NCBI GenBank assembly: GCA_030844625.1
Contig: JAUUNJ010000033.1
Coordinates: forward strand, 1-13,688
From: Roseburia sp.
GTDB taxonomy: Bacteria; Bacillota; Clostridia; Lachnospirales; Lachnospiraceae
Length of the DNA stretch: 13,688 bases
Direction: 5' to 3'
Shown: positions 5,986-13,688 of the stretch, one piece after another
Numbering within the stretch: position 1 is the first letter of the stretch
Layout of the letters: each line of letters begins with the position of its first letter
Translations under genes and position numbers: made by a program
The notes under the pieces: model-generated
The model's input: only the letters and a program-made list of their open reading frames with translations
Told to the model about the DNA's origin: nothing
Database searches by the model: none

Positions 5986-8145
5986 GTGGTGGAGGATATA
6001 TTACAGGGGTTAAATGATACTCAGAGAGAAGCGGTTACTTCTACAGAAGGATTTATTCGTGTGATTGCGGGAGCTGGCTCAGGAAAGACCCGGGCGCTTT
6101 CACACAGATTTGCATATTTAGTCAATGAAATTGGAATACTGCCCGGCAATATTCTTTGTGTTACGTTTACCAATAAGTCAGCCAATGAGATGCGTCAGCG
6201 TATTCATAATCTGACAGGGGATAATGATACCGGATATATTAATACTTTTCATGGTTTCTGCGTGTCTATTTTACAGGAGGACAGTCATGCAGTTCAGTAT
6301 CCAAAAAACTTTATGGTGCTGGATAATTCGGATATTGATTCCATGTTGAAAATTATTTATGAGGAACGTGGACTGACACTGCGCAACATGACGTTCAGTA
6401 AAGCAAGAGACATGATTGAGATTCGGAAACTTTTCAGGGAACCTGAATATTATCAGGATATGATTACTATGTCCTTAGATACTTTAAAGGAGAAGTATGA
6501 TAAGGCTGTAAATCCTAAGGATATTATTTTTTACGGATATTTGTATCAGCAGAAAAAGTGCTTTGGTCTGGATTATAATGATTTGATCAAGTTCTCCCTG
6601 TATATTTTTGAGCAGAATGAAGATATAAAACTCAAATGGCAGAAACGGTTGGAATATATTATGATCGATGAATTTCAGGACATTGATAAATTACAGTATC
6701 AGCTTATGAGTGTTCTGTGCGCCTATCATAAAAATCTGTTTATTGTGGGGGACCCGGACCAGACAATCTATACATGGAGAGGGGCAGATGTAAAATACCT
6801 GCTTCATTTTGATAAAAATTTTTCTCATACTAAGACAATTATGATGATGGAAAATTATCGTTCCACACCACAGATTCTGAAAGTGGCGAATTCATTAATC
6901 AGCAATAATGTGCAACGCATCAAAAAGGATTTGATTCCAACTCTTTCAGATGGAGCACCGGTATGGTGTCATCATGCCAAAACCGCTGAAAAAGAGTCGC
7001 AGTGGATTGCAGAACAGATGAAAGGGTTGCATGAAAAAGGTATCCCATATAAGGATATGACTGTTTTATATCGGGCCCATTATGTAACCAGAACGGTTGA
7101 GGAAGTTTTTATCAAGGAAAAAATACCTTATAACATATATAGTGGTGTCCAGTTTTTCGGGAGAATGGAGATTAAGGATGCGTTGTCTTATCTGCGGATG
7201 ATTGTGTATAAGGATGATTTGTCATTTCTAAGAATTTCCAATATTCCGAAACGGAACATAGGACAGCGAAGAATGAAGTTTTTGCAGGAGTATGCTGAGA
7301 AGAACCGGTGCTCTTTGTATCAGGCTTTATGTAACAATGCTGAGGAGGATATTTTTAGAGGAACAGGTGCAAAGAAATTCATTTCCCTGATAGAAAAGTT
7401 TGCCTTTGATTATGAAGAACGACCAATCTCGGAAGTTTTGTCAGCAATTTTAAATGAAAGTGAATATGAAAAAATGCTGAGGACGGAGGGAAGTCAGGAA
7501 AGACTTGACAATCTTGCGGAGTTGAAACAGTCAGTTTATGAATATGAAACAACCTGCGGAGAGGAATGTACATTAGAGCATTATCTGAATCACGTAGCTC
7601 TGTTTACTAACAGTGATGGGGCGGATCATTGTGATAAAGTCAGATTTATGACGGTACACACTGCCAAAGGACTGGAATTCCCATATGTATTTTTATGCGG
7701 GATGAATGAAGGAATTTTTCCATCCAGAAAGACCAATACGTTAGAGGGGATGGAGGAAGAGAGACGTCTGGCATTTGTGGCAATCACCAGAGCGGAAAAA
7801 GGGCTTTATTTATCAGAAGCGGAGGGAAGGAATTTCGATGGTACGCCAAGATATCCATCCCGCTTTATTTTGGATGTGGATCGGAAACTAATTACATACA
7901 CAGAAAAGCCTCAGGAAGGACTGATTGCAGAGGCGAGAGATTATATTAACTTAAGAAAAAAATTTCTTATTCAGGATTCTGAACAAAATGCATTTATGCA
8001 GGGGCAGCGTGTAAAACATAAAGTGTTTGGTATAGGTACGATTATGGAGGTGGATACAGACAATTCGGCGTATATTGTTCAATTCGATGGAATGGATACT
8101 CCGAGAGGTATTTCCTTCCGGGCAAAGATGGATCAAGATTTTTAA
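5986..8145 (+). CDS. UvrD/PcrA-family superfamily 1A DNA helicase
   Basis: A cytoplasmic ATP-driven 3'-5' DNA helicase of 719 residues, acting in repair and in clearing replication and transcription conflicts. Helicase motifs appear in order: Q motif LNDTQREAV (Gln13), Walker A AGAGSGKT (Lys34), Walker B DEFQD (228-232), GDPDQTIYTWRGA, ENYRSTPQIL, TVHTAKGLEFPYVF, and EERRLAFVAITRAE with the arginine finger. The C-terminus (about 672-719) holds GQRVKHKVFGIGTI and AYIVQFDG, the Tudor-like domain by which PcrA contacts RNA polymerase. Length is normal for PcrA. The start is GTG at 5986 or the adjacent in-frame GTG at 5989; the second has the better 8-nt spacing from AAGGAG. Clostridia often have several such paralogues, so I do not give it the symbol pcrA. 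It is monocistronic. Confidence 0.93.
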   Translation: MVEDILQGLNDTQREAVTSTEGFIRVIAGAGSGKTRALSHRFAYLVNEIGILPGNILCVTFTNKSANEMRQRIHNLTGDNDTGYINTFHGFCVSILQEDSHAVQYPKNFMVLDNSDIDSMLKIIYEERGLTLRNMTFSKARDMIEIRKLFREPEYYQDMITMSLDTLKEKYDKAVNPKDIIFYGYLYQQKKCFGLDYNDLIKFSLYIFEQNEDIKLKWQKRLEYIMIDEFQDIDKLQYQLMSVLCAYHKNLFIVGDPDQTIYTWRGADVKYLLHFDKNFSHTKTIMMMENYRSTPQILKVANSLISNNVQRIKKDLIPTLSDGAPVWCHHAKTAEKESQWIAEQMKGLHEKGIPYKDMTVLYRAHYVTRTVEEVFIKEKIPYNIYSGVQFFGRMEIKDALSYLRMIVYKDDLSFLRISNIPKRNIGQRRMKFLQEYAEKNRCSLYQALCNNAEEDIFRGTGAKKFISLIEKFAFDYEERPISEVLSAILNESEYEKMLRTEGSQERLDNLAELKQSVYEYETTCGEECTLEHYLNHVALFTNSDGADHCDKVRFMTVHTAKGLEFPYVFLCGMNEGIFPSRKTNTLEGMEEERRLAFVAITRAEKGLYLSEAEGRNFDGTPRYPSRFILDVDRKLITYTEKPQEGLIAEARDYINLRKKFLIQDSEQNAFMQGQRVKHKVFGIGTIMEVDTDNSAYIVQFDGMDTPRGISFRAKMDQDF

Positions 8146-8178
8146 TTCATAAATCATTATTAATGTAGAGTATAAAAT

Positions 8179-8206
8179 AAAAAGAAACCCTTTGGGGTTT
8201 CTTTTT
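8179..8206. terminator. Bidirectional terminator between the helicase and ytaF
   Basis: AAAAAGAAACCC (8179-8190) pairs perfectly with GGGTTTCTTTTT (8195-8206) across a TTTG loop. T runs on the 3' side of both strands let it serve the two convergent genes. It overlaps the ytaF stop codon (8205-8207 on the minus strand). Confidence 0.9.
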
Positions 8207-8828
8207 ATAACTTAGAAAATGCCAGTATAATAAACAGAATTCCGCCGATCCATGATAAATCCACAGGGGTTTTACTGCTGATTTTATGACCGAGGAACTG
8301 CCCCAGACATGTAAAAATACTGCCCATAGCAAATGCAGTAAGAATAGTCAAAGAAACTGAAATTTTTAAGAAGGCAGCCATGGTACCGGCAATCAGGCTG
8401 TCAATAGACATTGCCAGAGAAAAGAAGATGACTTCTTTAAGAGATAGTTTCTTATTTTGATCTGCATCGGCTTCTAGGGGGTCACAGTAGATTTTAATAA
8501 TAAATTTCAGATTGGAAAATCCGAAATGAATCTTTTTATCTACAGTTTTATGTTTTCTGACATAACGTTTTATAAGGAAATCTGACAACTTGATAATTCC
8601 TAAGAATAAAAGACTAAAAAAGCATATTTCTTTTGTAAATGTTTCCGGAATCAGACTGTCCAAAAAGGTTCCAAATAGAAGAGATACACCGAGGCAAAGG
8701 CTGCAAATGGCATTAGAAATAAGAATCTGCAGACGGGTCAGCAATACCTGATTGGTTCCATATGCTATGCTTGCAACAAAAATATCTATGCATAAAGCAG
8801 AAACAAGAACAATGATATTAAAAAACAT
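8205..8828 (-). CDS. ytaF: Sporulation membrane protein YtaF (MntP-related)
   Basis: A 207-residue integral membrane protein with about six hydrophobic segments arranged as two halves around a charged cytoplasmic loop (about 85-130). The first half has SALCIDIFVASIAYG and the second has FFSLAMSIDSLIAGTMAAF. These paired aspartate-containing helices are the hallmark of the MntP/YtaF cation-exporter-like family. The loop segment DPLEADADQNKKLSLKEVI is specifically YtaF-like and separates it from manganese exporter MntP. Length fits. YtaF is linked by annotation to sporulation, but its substrate is not established. On the minus strand the ATG has an AAGG site (8839-8842) with 10-nt spacing. It is divergent from the histidine-phosphatase gene and convergent with the helicase. 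Confidence 0.85.
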   Translation of the reverse strand: MFFNIIVLVSALCIDIFVASIAYGTNQVLLTRLQILISNAICSLCLGVSLLFGTFLDSLIPETFTKEICFFSLLFLGIIKLSDFLIKRYVRKHKTVDKKIHFGFSNLKFIIKIYCDPLEADADQNKKLSLKEVIFFSLAMSIDSLIAGTMAAFLKISVSLTILTAFAMGSIFTCLGQFLGHKISSKTPVDLSWIGGILFIILAFSKL

Positions 8829-8848
8829 ATAAAAAAAGCCTTTTTTCT

Positions 8849-8877
8849 ATTATATTCGGAAATGACACTTCTGTTAT
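8849..8877 (-). promoter_or_regulatory. Probable ytaF promoter
   Basis: Read on the minus strand, ATAACA (8872-8877) lies 17 bp before TATAAT (8849-8854). The -10 is consensus and the -35 matches 4 of 6 bases. The leader would be about 15 nt and contains the AAGG site. Confidence 0.55.
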
Positions 8878-8920
8878 GATTAATAGGTAAAGTATTATTA
8901 GAATTAAACGATTATTTGAT

Positions 8921-8949
8921 TTGACATAATATGAATCGATAATTAAACT
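8921..8949 (+). promoter_or_regulatory. Probable promoter of the histidine-phosphatase gene
   Basis: TTGACA (8921-8926), a 17-bp spacer and TAAACT (8944-8949; 4 of 6 matches) give a start near 8956 and a leader of about 70 nt. AATTAAAC occurs both at 8902-8909 and at 8941-8948, the second copy overlapping the -10 box. Confidence 0.55.
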
Positions 8950-9027
8950 CTAATTGTGAAAGAATAGAATAGTAGTTATTTTTGGGGAAATAAAAAAGCA
9001 AATTGAGAAATTTTGGAAAGGGACGAT

Positions 9028-9636
9028 ATGGAGATATATATTGTAAGACACGGGGAAACTATTTGGAATGAAAAGCGGCTTCTTCAGGGAAGTGAAGATA
9101 TTGAGTTAAACAGTAATGGAAGAAAGCTTGCAGGTATCACGGGCCAGAGACTTGAAAATGTACATTTTGATAAAATCTATAGTTCACCTTTGATCCGTGC
9201 CTATGAGACTGCCAATCTTATAAGAGGCCACAGAAATATTCCAATTATCAGAGATGACAGATTAAGAGAACTTTCCTTTGGGGCAAATGAGGGAAAAGAT
9301 TCTATGAAAATCAGAGAAGATGTAAACAATCCGTTTCATAATTTCTTTTCCAGACCGGAATTGTATGTTGCTCCGAAAGGCGGGGAAACTCTTGAACATA
9401 TATGTGAACGTGCAAAGGAATTCATGGAACAGGTTATTGAACCACAGGCAGAGGAGCTGGAAAGAGTTATGATCGTTGCCCATGGTGCACTCAATAAGGC
9501 ACTTATGTGCCACATAATGAATCATGGTATTTGTGAATACTGGTCGGGAGGTCTTCAGACAAATTGTAGTGTGGCTATTGTAGAGCTGGATGGTGGTGTA
9601 TATCATGTTTTGGAGGAATCAAAGGTGTTTTATTAG
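9028..9636 (+). CDS. Histidine phosphatase family protein (phosphoglycerate-mutase-like)
   Basis: A cytoplasmic enzyme of 202 residues from the two-histidine phosphatase family. The N-terminal signature IYIVRHGETIWN gives the phosphorylated His8 with Arg7. The second arginine is in SSPLIRAYETA (Arg57), the acid residue in LRELSFGANEG (Glu81), and the second catalytic histidine in IVAHGALNKAL (His152), so the catalytic set is complete. I take the ATG at 9028 as start because AAAGGGA (9017-9023) lies just upstream. An in-frame TTG at 9013 would add five residues but has no site. Members act as cofactor-dependent phosphoglycerate mutases or as broad sugar-phosphate and nucleotide phosphatases. 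The short length favours a phosphatase, but the substrate cannot be read from sequence. It has its own promoter and terminator. Confidence 0.88.
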   Translation: MEIYIVRHGETIWNEKRLLQGSEDIELNSNGRKLAGITGQRLENVHFDKIYSSPLIRAYETANLIRGHRNIPIIRDDRLRELSFGANEGKDSMKIREDVNNPFHNFFSRPELYVAPKGGETLEHICERAKEFMEQVIEPQAEELERVMIVAHGALNKALMCHIMNHGICEYWSGGLQTNCSVAIVELDGGVYHVLEESKVFY

Positions 9637-9662
9637 AAAAATCAGAGGGAATAATATTTTTG

Positions 9663-9692
9663 GGCAGTGGAGATCATAGAATCACCGCTGCC
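9663..9692 (+). terminator. Probable terminator after the histidine-phosphatase gene
   Basis: GGCAGTGG (9663-9670) pairs with CCGCTGCC (9685-9692) with one G-U pair and a 14-nt loop. The downstream T run (TTTGCGTT) is weak. It is 26 bp past the stop codon and directly before the ABC operon promoter. Confidence 0.6.
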
Positions 9693-9710
9693 TTTGCGTT
9701 AAGAAATTGC

Positions 9711-9739
9711 TTGACACACTTAATTTTTGGTTATATACT
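9711..9739 (+). promoter_or_regulatory. Sigma-A-type promoter of the ABC exporter operon
   Basis: TTGACA (9711-9716), a 17-bp spacer and TATACT (9734-9739) form a strong promoter. Transcription would begin near 9746, leaving a leader of about 150 nt before the first gene. GGTTA at 9729-9733 abuts the -10 box and resembles one half of the palindrome at the Fur-like gene promoter. Confidence 0.85.
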
Positions 9740-9745
9740 AAAACT

Positions 9746-9897
9746 CCTTTCGCCCTGAAAGGAAAGTTGTTTGAAAAGTTTATTATACACATTTTAAAAT
9801 TGAATATCTTTTTACCTTCGGTATTCTCGTGGCAAAACCCAGGGGAAACCAGACCGACTTGGCAAGATAGAAATATAACTACCAGGAGGAAGTAACG
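9746..9897 (+). promoter_or_regulatory. Structured 5' leader of the ABC exporter operon, unassigned RNA element
   Basis: The leader is long for this genome and rich in pairing. CCTTTC/GAAAGG (9746-9751, 9757-9762) sits at the predicted transcript start. TACC/GGTA with a TTC loop follows near 9813-9823. The G- and C-containing last third offers competing pairs: CCAG (9849-9852) with CTTGG (9858-9862), or TTGG plus TAG (9859-9862, 9868-9870) with CTA plus CCA (9879-9884). The second pairing ends on the AGGAGG ribosome site (9884-9889). Mutually exclusive stems next to a ribosome site are what a translational switch looks like. I could not match it to any riboswitch class I know. Confidence 0.4.
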
Positions 9898-10686
9898 ATG
9901 ATTACAATGGAAAACATTTGTAAGACCTACAAAGTTGCAAAAAGAAATGCAGGCTTTAAGGAGGCCTGTCACTCGCTGTTCCATAAGGAATATGAATATA
10001 TCCATGCATTGGATCATGTCAGTTTTACAATTGACGATGGAGAAATGGTTGGATATATCGGACCTAATGGAGCGGGGAAAAGTTCTACAATTAAAATTCT
10101 AAGCGGAATATTAACACCGGACAGTGGAACCTGTATTGTAAATGGAAGAACTCCATGGAAGGACAGAATAAAACATGTCAGGGAAATTGGCGTTGTTTTT
10201 GGACAGCGCTCCCAATTATGGTGGGATGTTCCGGTCATTGATTCTTATGAATTATTAAGAGATATCTATCAGATTCCCAAAGTTACATATCAATCCAATC
10301 TGGATGAACTGACAGAACTGCTTCATTTAAGCGAATTATTAAAAACACCCACAAGACAATTATCATTAGGACAGAGAATGCGATGCGAGATAGCAGCATC
10401 CCTTTTGCATAATCCTAAAGTATTGTTTCTTGATGAACCTACCATAGGACTGGATGCAGTGTCAAAGCTGGCTGTCCGTGAGTTTATTCTTAAATTAAAC
10501 AAAAATCATAGAACAACCGTTATTCTTACCACCCATGATATGCAGGACATTGAAGCCCTGACAAAGCGTATTATTATGATCGGAAAAGGAAGAGTGCTGC
10601 TTGACGGAAGTATTTCTGACATTAAGAAAGGCAATGCCAGTATTGATGAAGCGGTAGCGGAACTGTACCGTTCCTATGAAGTATAG
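9898..10686 (+). CDS. ABC transporter ATP-binding protein of an ABC-2 type exporter
   Basis: A 262-residue cytoplasmic ATPase that powers the two permeases encoded downstream. It shows Walker A GPNGAGKSS (Lys61), a Q-loop in FGQRSQLWWDVPV, the ABC signature LSLGQRMRCE (155-164), Walker B VLFLDEPTIGLD (Asp179, Glu180) and the H-loop TTHDM (His213). The N-terminal extension before Walker A, with a SLFHKEYEYIHALDHVSF stretch, is typical of ATPases that pair with PF06182-type permeases. The AGGAGG site (9884-9889) is 8 nt before the ATG. The gene heads a three-gene operon and its stop codon merges with the next ribosome site. Related systems are annotated as multidrug or lipid exporters; the substrate is unknown here. 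Confidence 0.93.
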   Translation: MITMENICKTYKVAKRNAGFKEACHSLFHKEYEYIHALDHVSFTIDDGEMVGYIGPNGAGKSSTIKILSGILTPDSGTCIVNGRTPWKDRIKHVREIGVVFGQRSQLWWDVPVIDSYELLRDIYQIPKVTYQSNLDELTELLHLSELLKTPTRQLSLGQRMRCEIAASLLHNPKVLFLDEPTIGLDAVSKLAVREFILKLNKNHRTTVILTTHDMQDIEALTKRIIMIGKGRVLLDGSISDIKKGNASIDEAVAELYRSYEV

Positions 10687-10700
10687 GAGGTGTTGCGAAA

Positions 10701-11504
10701 ATGAAGAAATATCTATCTTTTTTCCGATTAAGGTTTACTATGGGATTACAATATAGAGCGGCAGCATGGGCAGGAGTGGTAACTCAATTTTTCTGGGGAG
10801 CCATGGAGATAATGGTATTTTGTGCTTTTTACAGAGCGGATGCATCATCATTTCCAATGTCTTTGCAGGAAACAGTGTCATATGTCTGGTTACAGCAGGC
10901 ATTTCTTGCACTGTTTGCAGCATGGATGGTGGATAATGAAGTGTTTGAGTCCATTATGAGCGGAGATATTGCCTATGAATTGTGCAGACCGATTAGTATA
11001 TATAATATGTGGTTCAGCAGAGGTGCTGCACTTCGCACATCCAGGGCAATATTAAGGTGTTTTCCGATTCTGATTGTAGCTGCCTTACTGCCAAAACCTT
11101 ATGGAATTTGTGCACCTGAAAGTGTTATGGCATTACTCTGCTTTGTGGCTACCTTAATTATTGGATTATTTGTCATGGTTGCTTTTTTTAATATGGTATA
11201 TGGGTTGACGTTTTTTATGGTTTCTCCCAGAGGAATACGAATATTGGTTATGTCGGGGCTGGAATTTTTCACAGGTGCAGTCATACCGCTTCCATTTTTC
11301 CCGGATAAGATGGCAAGAATTATGGAGCTGCTTCCCTTTGCGTCAATGCAGAATGTACCTCTTCGAATATACAGTGGAAATATTCAGGGAAAAGAAATGG
11401 TATATGCCGTTCTTTTACAAATTATCTGGCTCATTATATTAATTGTTGTTGGAAAAGCGTTATGCCATATTGCTGAGAAAAAAGTATGCATACAGGGCGG
11501 TTGA
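10701..11504 (+). CDS. ABC-2 type permease, first membrane subunit
   Basis: A 267-residue integral membrane protein with about six hydrophobic segments. Conserved features are the N-terminal FRLRFTMGLQYRAAAW, the region GDIAYELCRPIS that precedes the second half, and the FFTGAVIPLPFFPD and LPFASMQNVPLRIYSG segments. These suit the ABC-2 permease subunit that pairs with a PF06182-like partner. It lies 14 bp after the ATPase gene. Its AGGAGG site (10685-10690) overlaps that gene's stop codon and stands 10 nt from the ATG, so the pair is probably translationally coupled. With the second permease it would form the heteromeric channel. Confidence 0.88.
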   Translation: MKKYLSFFRLRFTMGLQYRAAAWAGVVTQFFWGAMEIMVFCAFYRADASSFPMSLQETVSYVWLQQAFLALFAAWMVDNEVFESIMSGDIAYELCRPISIYNMWFSRGAALRTSRAILRCFPILIVAALLPKPYGICAPESVMALLCFVATLIIGLFVMVAFFNMVYGLTFFMVSPRGIRILVMSGLEFFTGAVIPLPFFPDKMARIMELLPFASMQNVPLRIYSGNIQGKEMVYAVLLQIIWLIILIVVGKALCHIAEKKVCIQGG

Positions 11505-11543
11505 GACAGATATATATGTAAAAAAATATAGGGAGGTAAGGTG

Positions 11544-12332
11544 ATGAAATCGGCAATAAAGTTGTATGGACATTATATAGCCATACATGTAAAAAGTATA
11601 ATGCAGTACAAAATGTCATTTTTGCTTACTGCAATCGGACAATTTTTGGTGTCATTTAACGTGTTTTTGGGAATTATGTTTATGTTTCAGCGGTTCTCCA
11701 ATGTGGAAGGATTTACCTACAGTCAGGTTCTATTATGTTTTTCCATTGTTCTGATGGAATTTTCACTGGCAGAATGTTTTGTAAGGGGATTTGATCAGTT
11801 TTCTTCCATGGTAAAAGAGGGAGAATTTGACAGAGTACTTGTAAGACCAAGAGGAACAATCATACAGGTTCTCGGAAACAAATTTGAATTGACCAGATGC
11901 GGAAGAATGATACAGGCGGTTGTGATGTTTGTTTATGGAATAAATGTTAGTAATACAGATTGGAATTTAGGCAAAATAATTGCGGTAGTATTTATGATTA
12001 TTGGTGGAACTGCTGTTTTTTCAGGTCTGTTTCTGATATATGCGGCTCTTTGCTTTTTTACATTAGATGGACTTGAATTTATGAATGTGTTTACGGATGG
12101 AGGGAGAGAGTTTGGCAGATATCCTATAGGCATTTATGGAAAAAGAATATTACAGTTTTGTACCTTTATAATCCCTTATGCCTTAGTACAGTATTATCCT
12201 TTGTTATACATATTGGGAAGAAAACAAAGGATAGGATGGGCGTTTGTACCGTTGATGGCAATTTTATTTTTGGTACCCTGCTATGGGCTTTGGAGAATAG
12301 GTGTAAGAAAGTATCAGTCAGCGGGATCATAG
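11544..12332 (+). CDS. ABC-2 type permease, second membrane subunit (PF06182 / former DUF990 type)
   Basis: A 262-residue membrane protein with about six hydrophobic segments. The conserved pair GEFDRVLVRPRG in the first half and LEFMNVFTDGGREFGRYPIGIY in the second, followed by FIIPYALVQYYPLLYILGR, is what I recognise as the PF06182 family signature. I choose the ATG at 11544 over the GTG at 11541 because GGGAGG (11531-11536) gives a 7-nt spacing to the ATG. It starts 39 bp after the first permease and ends the operon. No clear terminator hairpin follows, so some read-through into the Fur-family gene is possible. Confidence 0.9.
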   Translation: MKSAIKLYGHYIAIHVKSIMQYKMSFLLTAIGQFLVSFNVFLGIMFMFQRFSNVEGFTYSQVLLCFSIVLMEFSLAECFVRGFDQFSSMVKEGEFDRVLVRPRGTIIQVLGNKFELTRCGRMIQAVVMFVYGINVSNTDWNLGKIIAVVFMIIGGTAVFSGLFLIYAALCFFTLDGLEFMNVFTDGGREFGRYPIGIYGKRILQFCTFIIPYALVQYYPLLYILGRKQRIGWAFVPLMAILFLVPCYGLWRIGVRKYQSAGS

Positions 12333-12363
12333 AAATTACTTTGGATTTTTTAACTAAAGAGAG

Positions 12364-12392
12364 TTGACAATTGAGAATGGTTAGTTTATCCT
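12364..12392 (+). promoter_or_regulatory. Promoter of the Fur-family regulator gene
   Basis: TTGACA (12364-12369), a 17-bp spacer and TATCCT (12387-12392; 4 of 6 matches) would start transcription near 12399, about 42 nt before the ATG. TATAAT at 12414-12419 is an alternative -10 but has no matching -35. Confidence 0.65.
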
Positions 12393-12406
12393 AACCTTGA
12401 TGGTTA
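12379..12406. promoter_or_regulatory. Palindromic operator candidate over the Fur-family gene promoter
   Basis: GGTTAG (12379-12384), six bases, then CTAACC (12391-12396) form a perfect inverted repeat that covers the -10 box. A third half-site GGTTA (12402-12406) follows, making a second inverted pair with TAACC. The spacing and position are what an autorepressor site would show. It is not the classical Fur box (GATAAT repeats). Confidence 0.55.
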
Positions 12407-12440
12407 CCAGTTATATAATTATATGTAGAGGAAGGATATA

Positions 12441-12890
12441 ATGTGGGTATCAATGGTAAAAGATATAAAGAATAGAAATTCTGTAGATAATACTCGAAAA
12501 GACAGGATTATACAAAAATTAAAGGATCATGGATGCAGAATAACAAAGCAAAGGCTTATAATTTTAAATATAATTTTGGAAGATAAATGTTCGTGCTGTA
12601 AAGAAATTTATTACAAAGCTTCGCGGTTGGATGGGAAAATAGGCACAGCAACAGTTTACAGAATGGTAAATATATTGGAAGAAATCGGAGAAATCAACAG
12701 AGAGAATGTACTTAGAATCTCCCGGTGTCAGAATTGCAAGGACAAATATGTATGCGCAATAGAGTTCGATGATGATTCCGTTATTGAATTGTCAGAGCAG
12801 AAATGGAATCAGATCATAAAGGCAGGATTGTCTGTATATGGATATGCAAAAGAGCAAAATATCCGTAGTGTCAGGATGAATATGCAGTAA
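12441..12890 (+). CDS. Atypical Fur-family transcriptional regulator, cysteine-rich and lacking the usual histidine metal site
   Basis: A 149-residue DNA-binding protein. The winged helix (about 20-88) is clearly Fur-like: KLKDHGCRITKQRLIILNII, then KEIYYKA, then GKIGTATVYRMVNILEEIGEI. The dimerisation half is unusual. It contains RCQNCKDKYVC (Cys96, Cys99, Cys105) but no HHHDH motif, and His30 is the only histidine in the protein. Total cysteines are seven, including C50, C52 and C53 in a CSCC cluster and C32 in the first helix. Length is normal, so nothing is simply truncated. A GAGGAAGGA site precedes the ATG at 12441, and the in-frame ATG at 12453 is possible. Metal sensing by the classical Fur site seems unlikely; thiol-based sensing or a purely structural zinc site is an inference. 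Confidence 0.82.
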   Translation: MWVSMVKDIKNRNSVDNTRKDRIIQKLKDHGCRITKQRLIILNIILEDKCSCCKEIYYKASRLDGKIGTATVYRMVNILEEIGEINRENVLRISRCQNCKDKYVCAIEFDDDSVIELSEQKWNQIIKAGLSVYGYAKEQNIRSVRMNMQ

Positions 12891-12937
12891 CAGGAAAAAT
12901 CAAATTGTAATCAGATTCAGTCATAACAAAATAATTG

Positions 12938-12989
12938 CTAAATGATAAAAAGTCTCAATAATACCTTATTGAGACTTTTTATCATTTAG
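12938..12989. terminator. Strong bidirectional terminator after the Fur-family gene
   Basis: A perfect 24-bp inverted repeat (12938-12961 and 12966-12989) is closed by the tetraloop TACC. The inner part GTCTCAATAA/TTATTGAGAC is flanked by an A run and a T run, so the hairpin ends transcription in either direction. It begins 47 bp after the stop codon. Confidence 0.9.

Positions 12990-13688
<699 letters not shown>

Noticed and set aside
9013..9027. TTG at 9013 as the start of the histidine-phosphatase gene
   Set aside because: The AAAGGGA site lies downstream of that TTG and correctly spaced before the ATG at 9028, which also gives the usual family N-terminus.
9707..9895. Plus-strand open frame of 62 codons before the ABC ATPase gene
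   Set aside because: It would start at a TTG before the transcription start of the TTGACA/TATACT promoter, has no ribosome site and runs through the structured leader.
9746..9897. Assigning the ABC leader to a known riboswitch (c-di-GMP, guanidine, preQ1, TPP, THF)
   Set aside because: The GGCAAAACC and GGGGAAACC stretches vaguely recall c-di-GMP-I elements, but the conserved core and stem order of that class and of the others are not present.
12158..12367. Plus-strand open frame of 69 codons overlapping the end of the second permease
   Set aside because: It is an out-of-frame shadow of a well-supported permease, with no ribosome site of its own.
12413..12424. Perfect palindrome ATATAATTATAT considered as a PerR-type box
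   Set aside because: It does not fit the TTATAATTATTATAA spacing, and such AT palindromes are common in AT-rich intergenic DNA; GGTTAG-N6-CTAACC is the better operator candidate.

Overview
The window looks like chromosomal DNA from a low-GC Gram-positive anaerobe of the class Clostridia, most likely a gut Lachnospiraceae. The reasons are AT-rich codon use, strong AGGAGG-type ribosome binding sites, the YtaF sporulation membrane protein, the fru operon layout and an ABC-2 exporter with two permeases. The genus is not resolved. The first gene is cut at the left edge and the last (enolase) at the right edge.

Layout. (1) 1-3550: a fructose operon of DeoR-type regulator (5' partial), 1-phosphofructokinase and a fused PTS EIIABC fructose transporter, closed by a hairpin terminator. 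(2) 3561-5918: a 2.3-kb, very AT-rich islet bracketed by an exact 18-bp direct repeat. It holds decayed effector-like genes (a frameshifted amidase-like fragment and a frameshifted, stop-containing restriction-endonuclease-fold nuclease fragment), each followed by an intact small gene that looks like its immunity partner. (3) 5924-8206: a UvrD/PcrA-type helicase with its own consensus promoter and a terminator shared with a convergent gene. (4) 8205-9692: ytaF on the minus strand and a divergent histidine-phosphatase gene. (5) 9711-12332: an ABC exporter operon (ATPase plus two ABC-2 permeases) behind a consensus promoter and a roughly 150-nt leader with foldable RNA. (6) 12364-12989: a small, cysteine-rich, histidine-poor Fur-family regulator with a palindromic operator candidate on its promoter and a 24-bp perfect terminator hairpin. 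(7) 12991-13688: a stretch with three further hairpins, then the start of enolase.

How the parts work together. The fru genes import fructose as fructose-1-phosphate and convert it to fructose-1,6-bisphosphate. Enolase is a later glycolytic step, but its gene is an independent unit. The islet is the part that deserves most attention. The direct repeats suggest it was gained or shuffled as a unit, because the same 18 bp sits just after the fru terminator and again 5 bp before the helicase -35 box. Within it the predicted location of each immunity-like protein matches the target of its broken partner: a membrane-anchored protein follows the wall-amidase relic, and a soluble protein follows the nuclease relic. 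This fits a polymorphic-toxin graveyard in which immunity genes have outlived their toxins. It is an inference from sequence reading and was not tested by database search.
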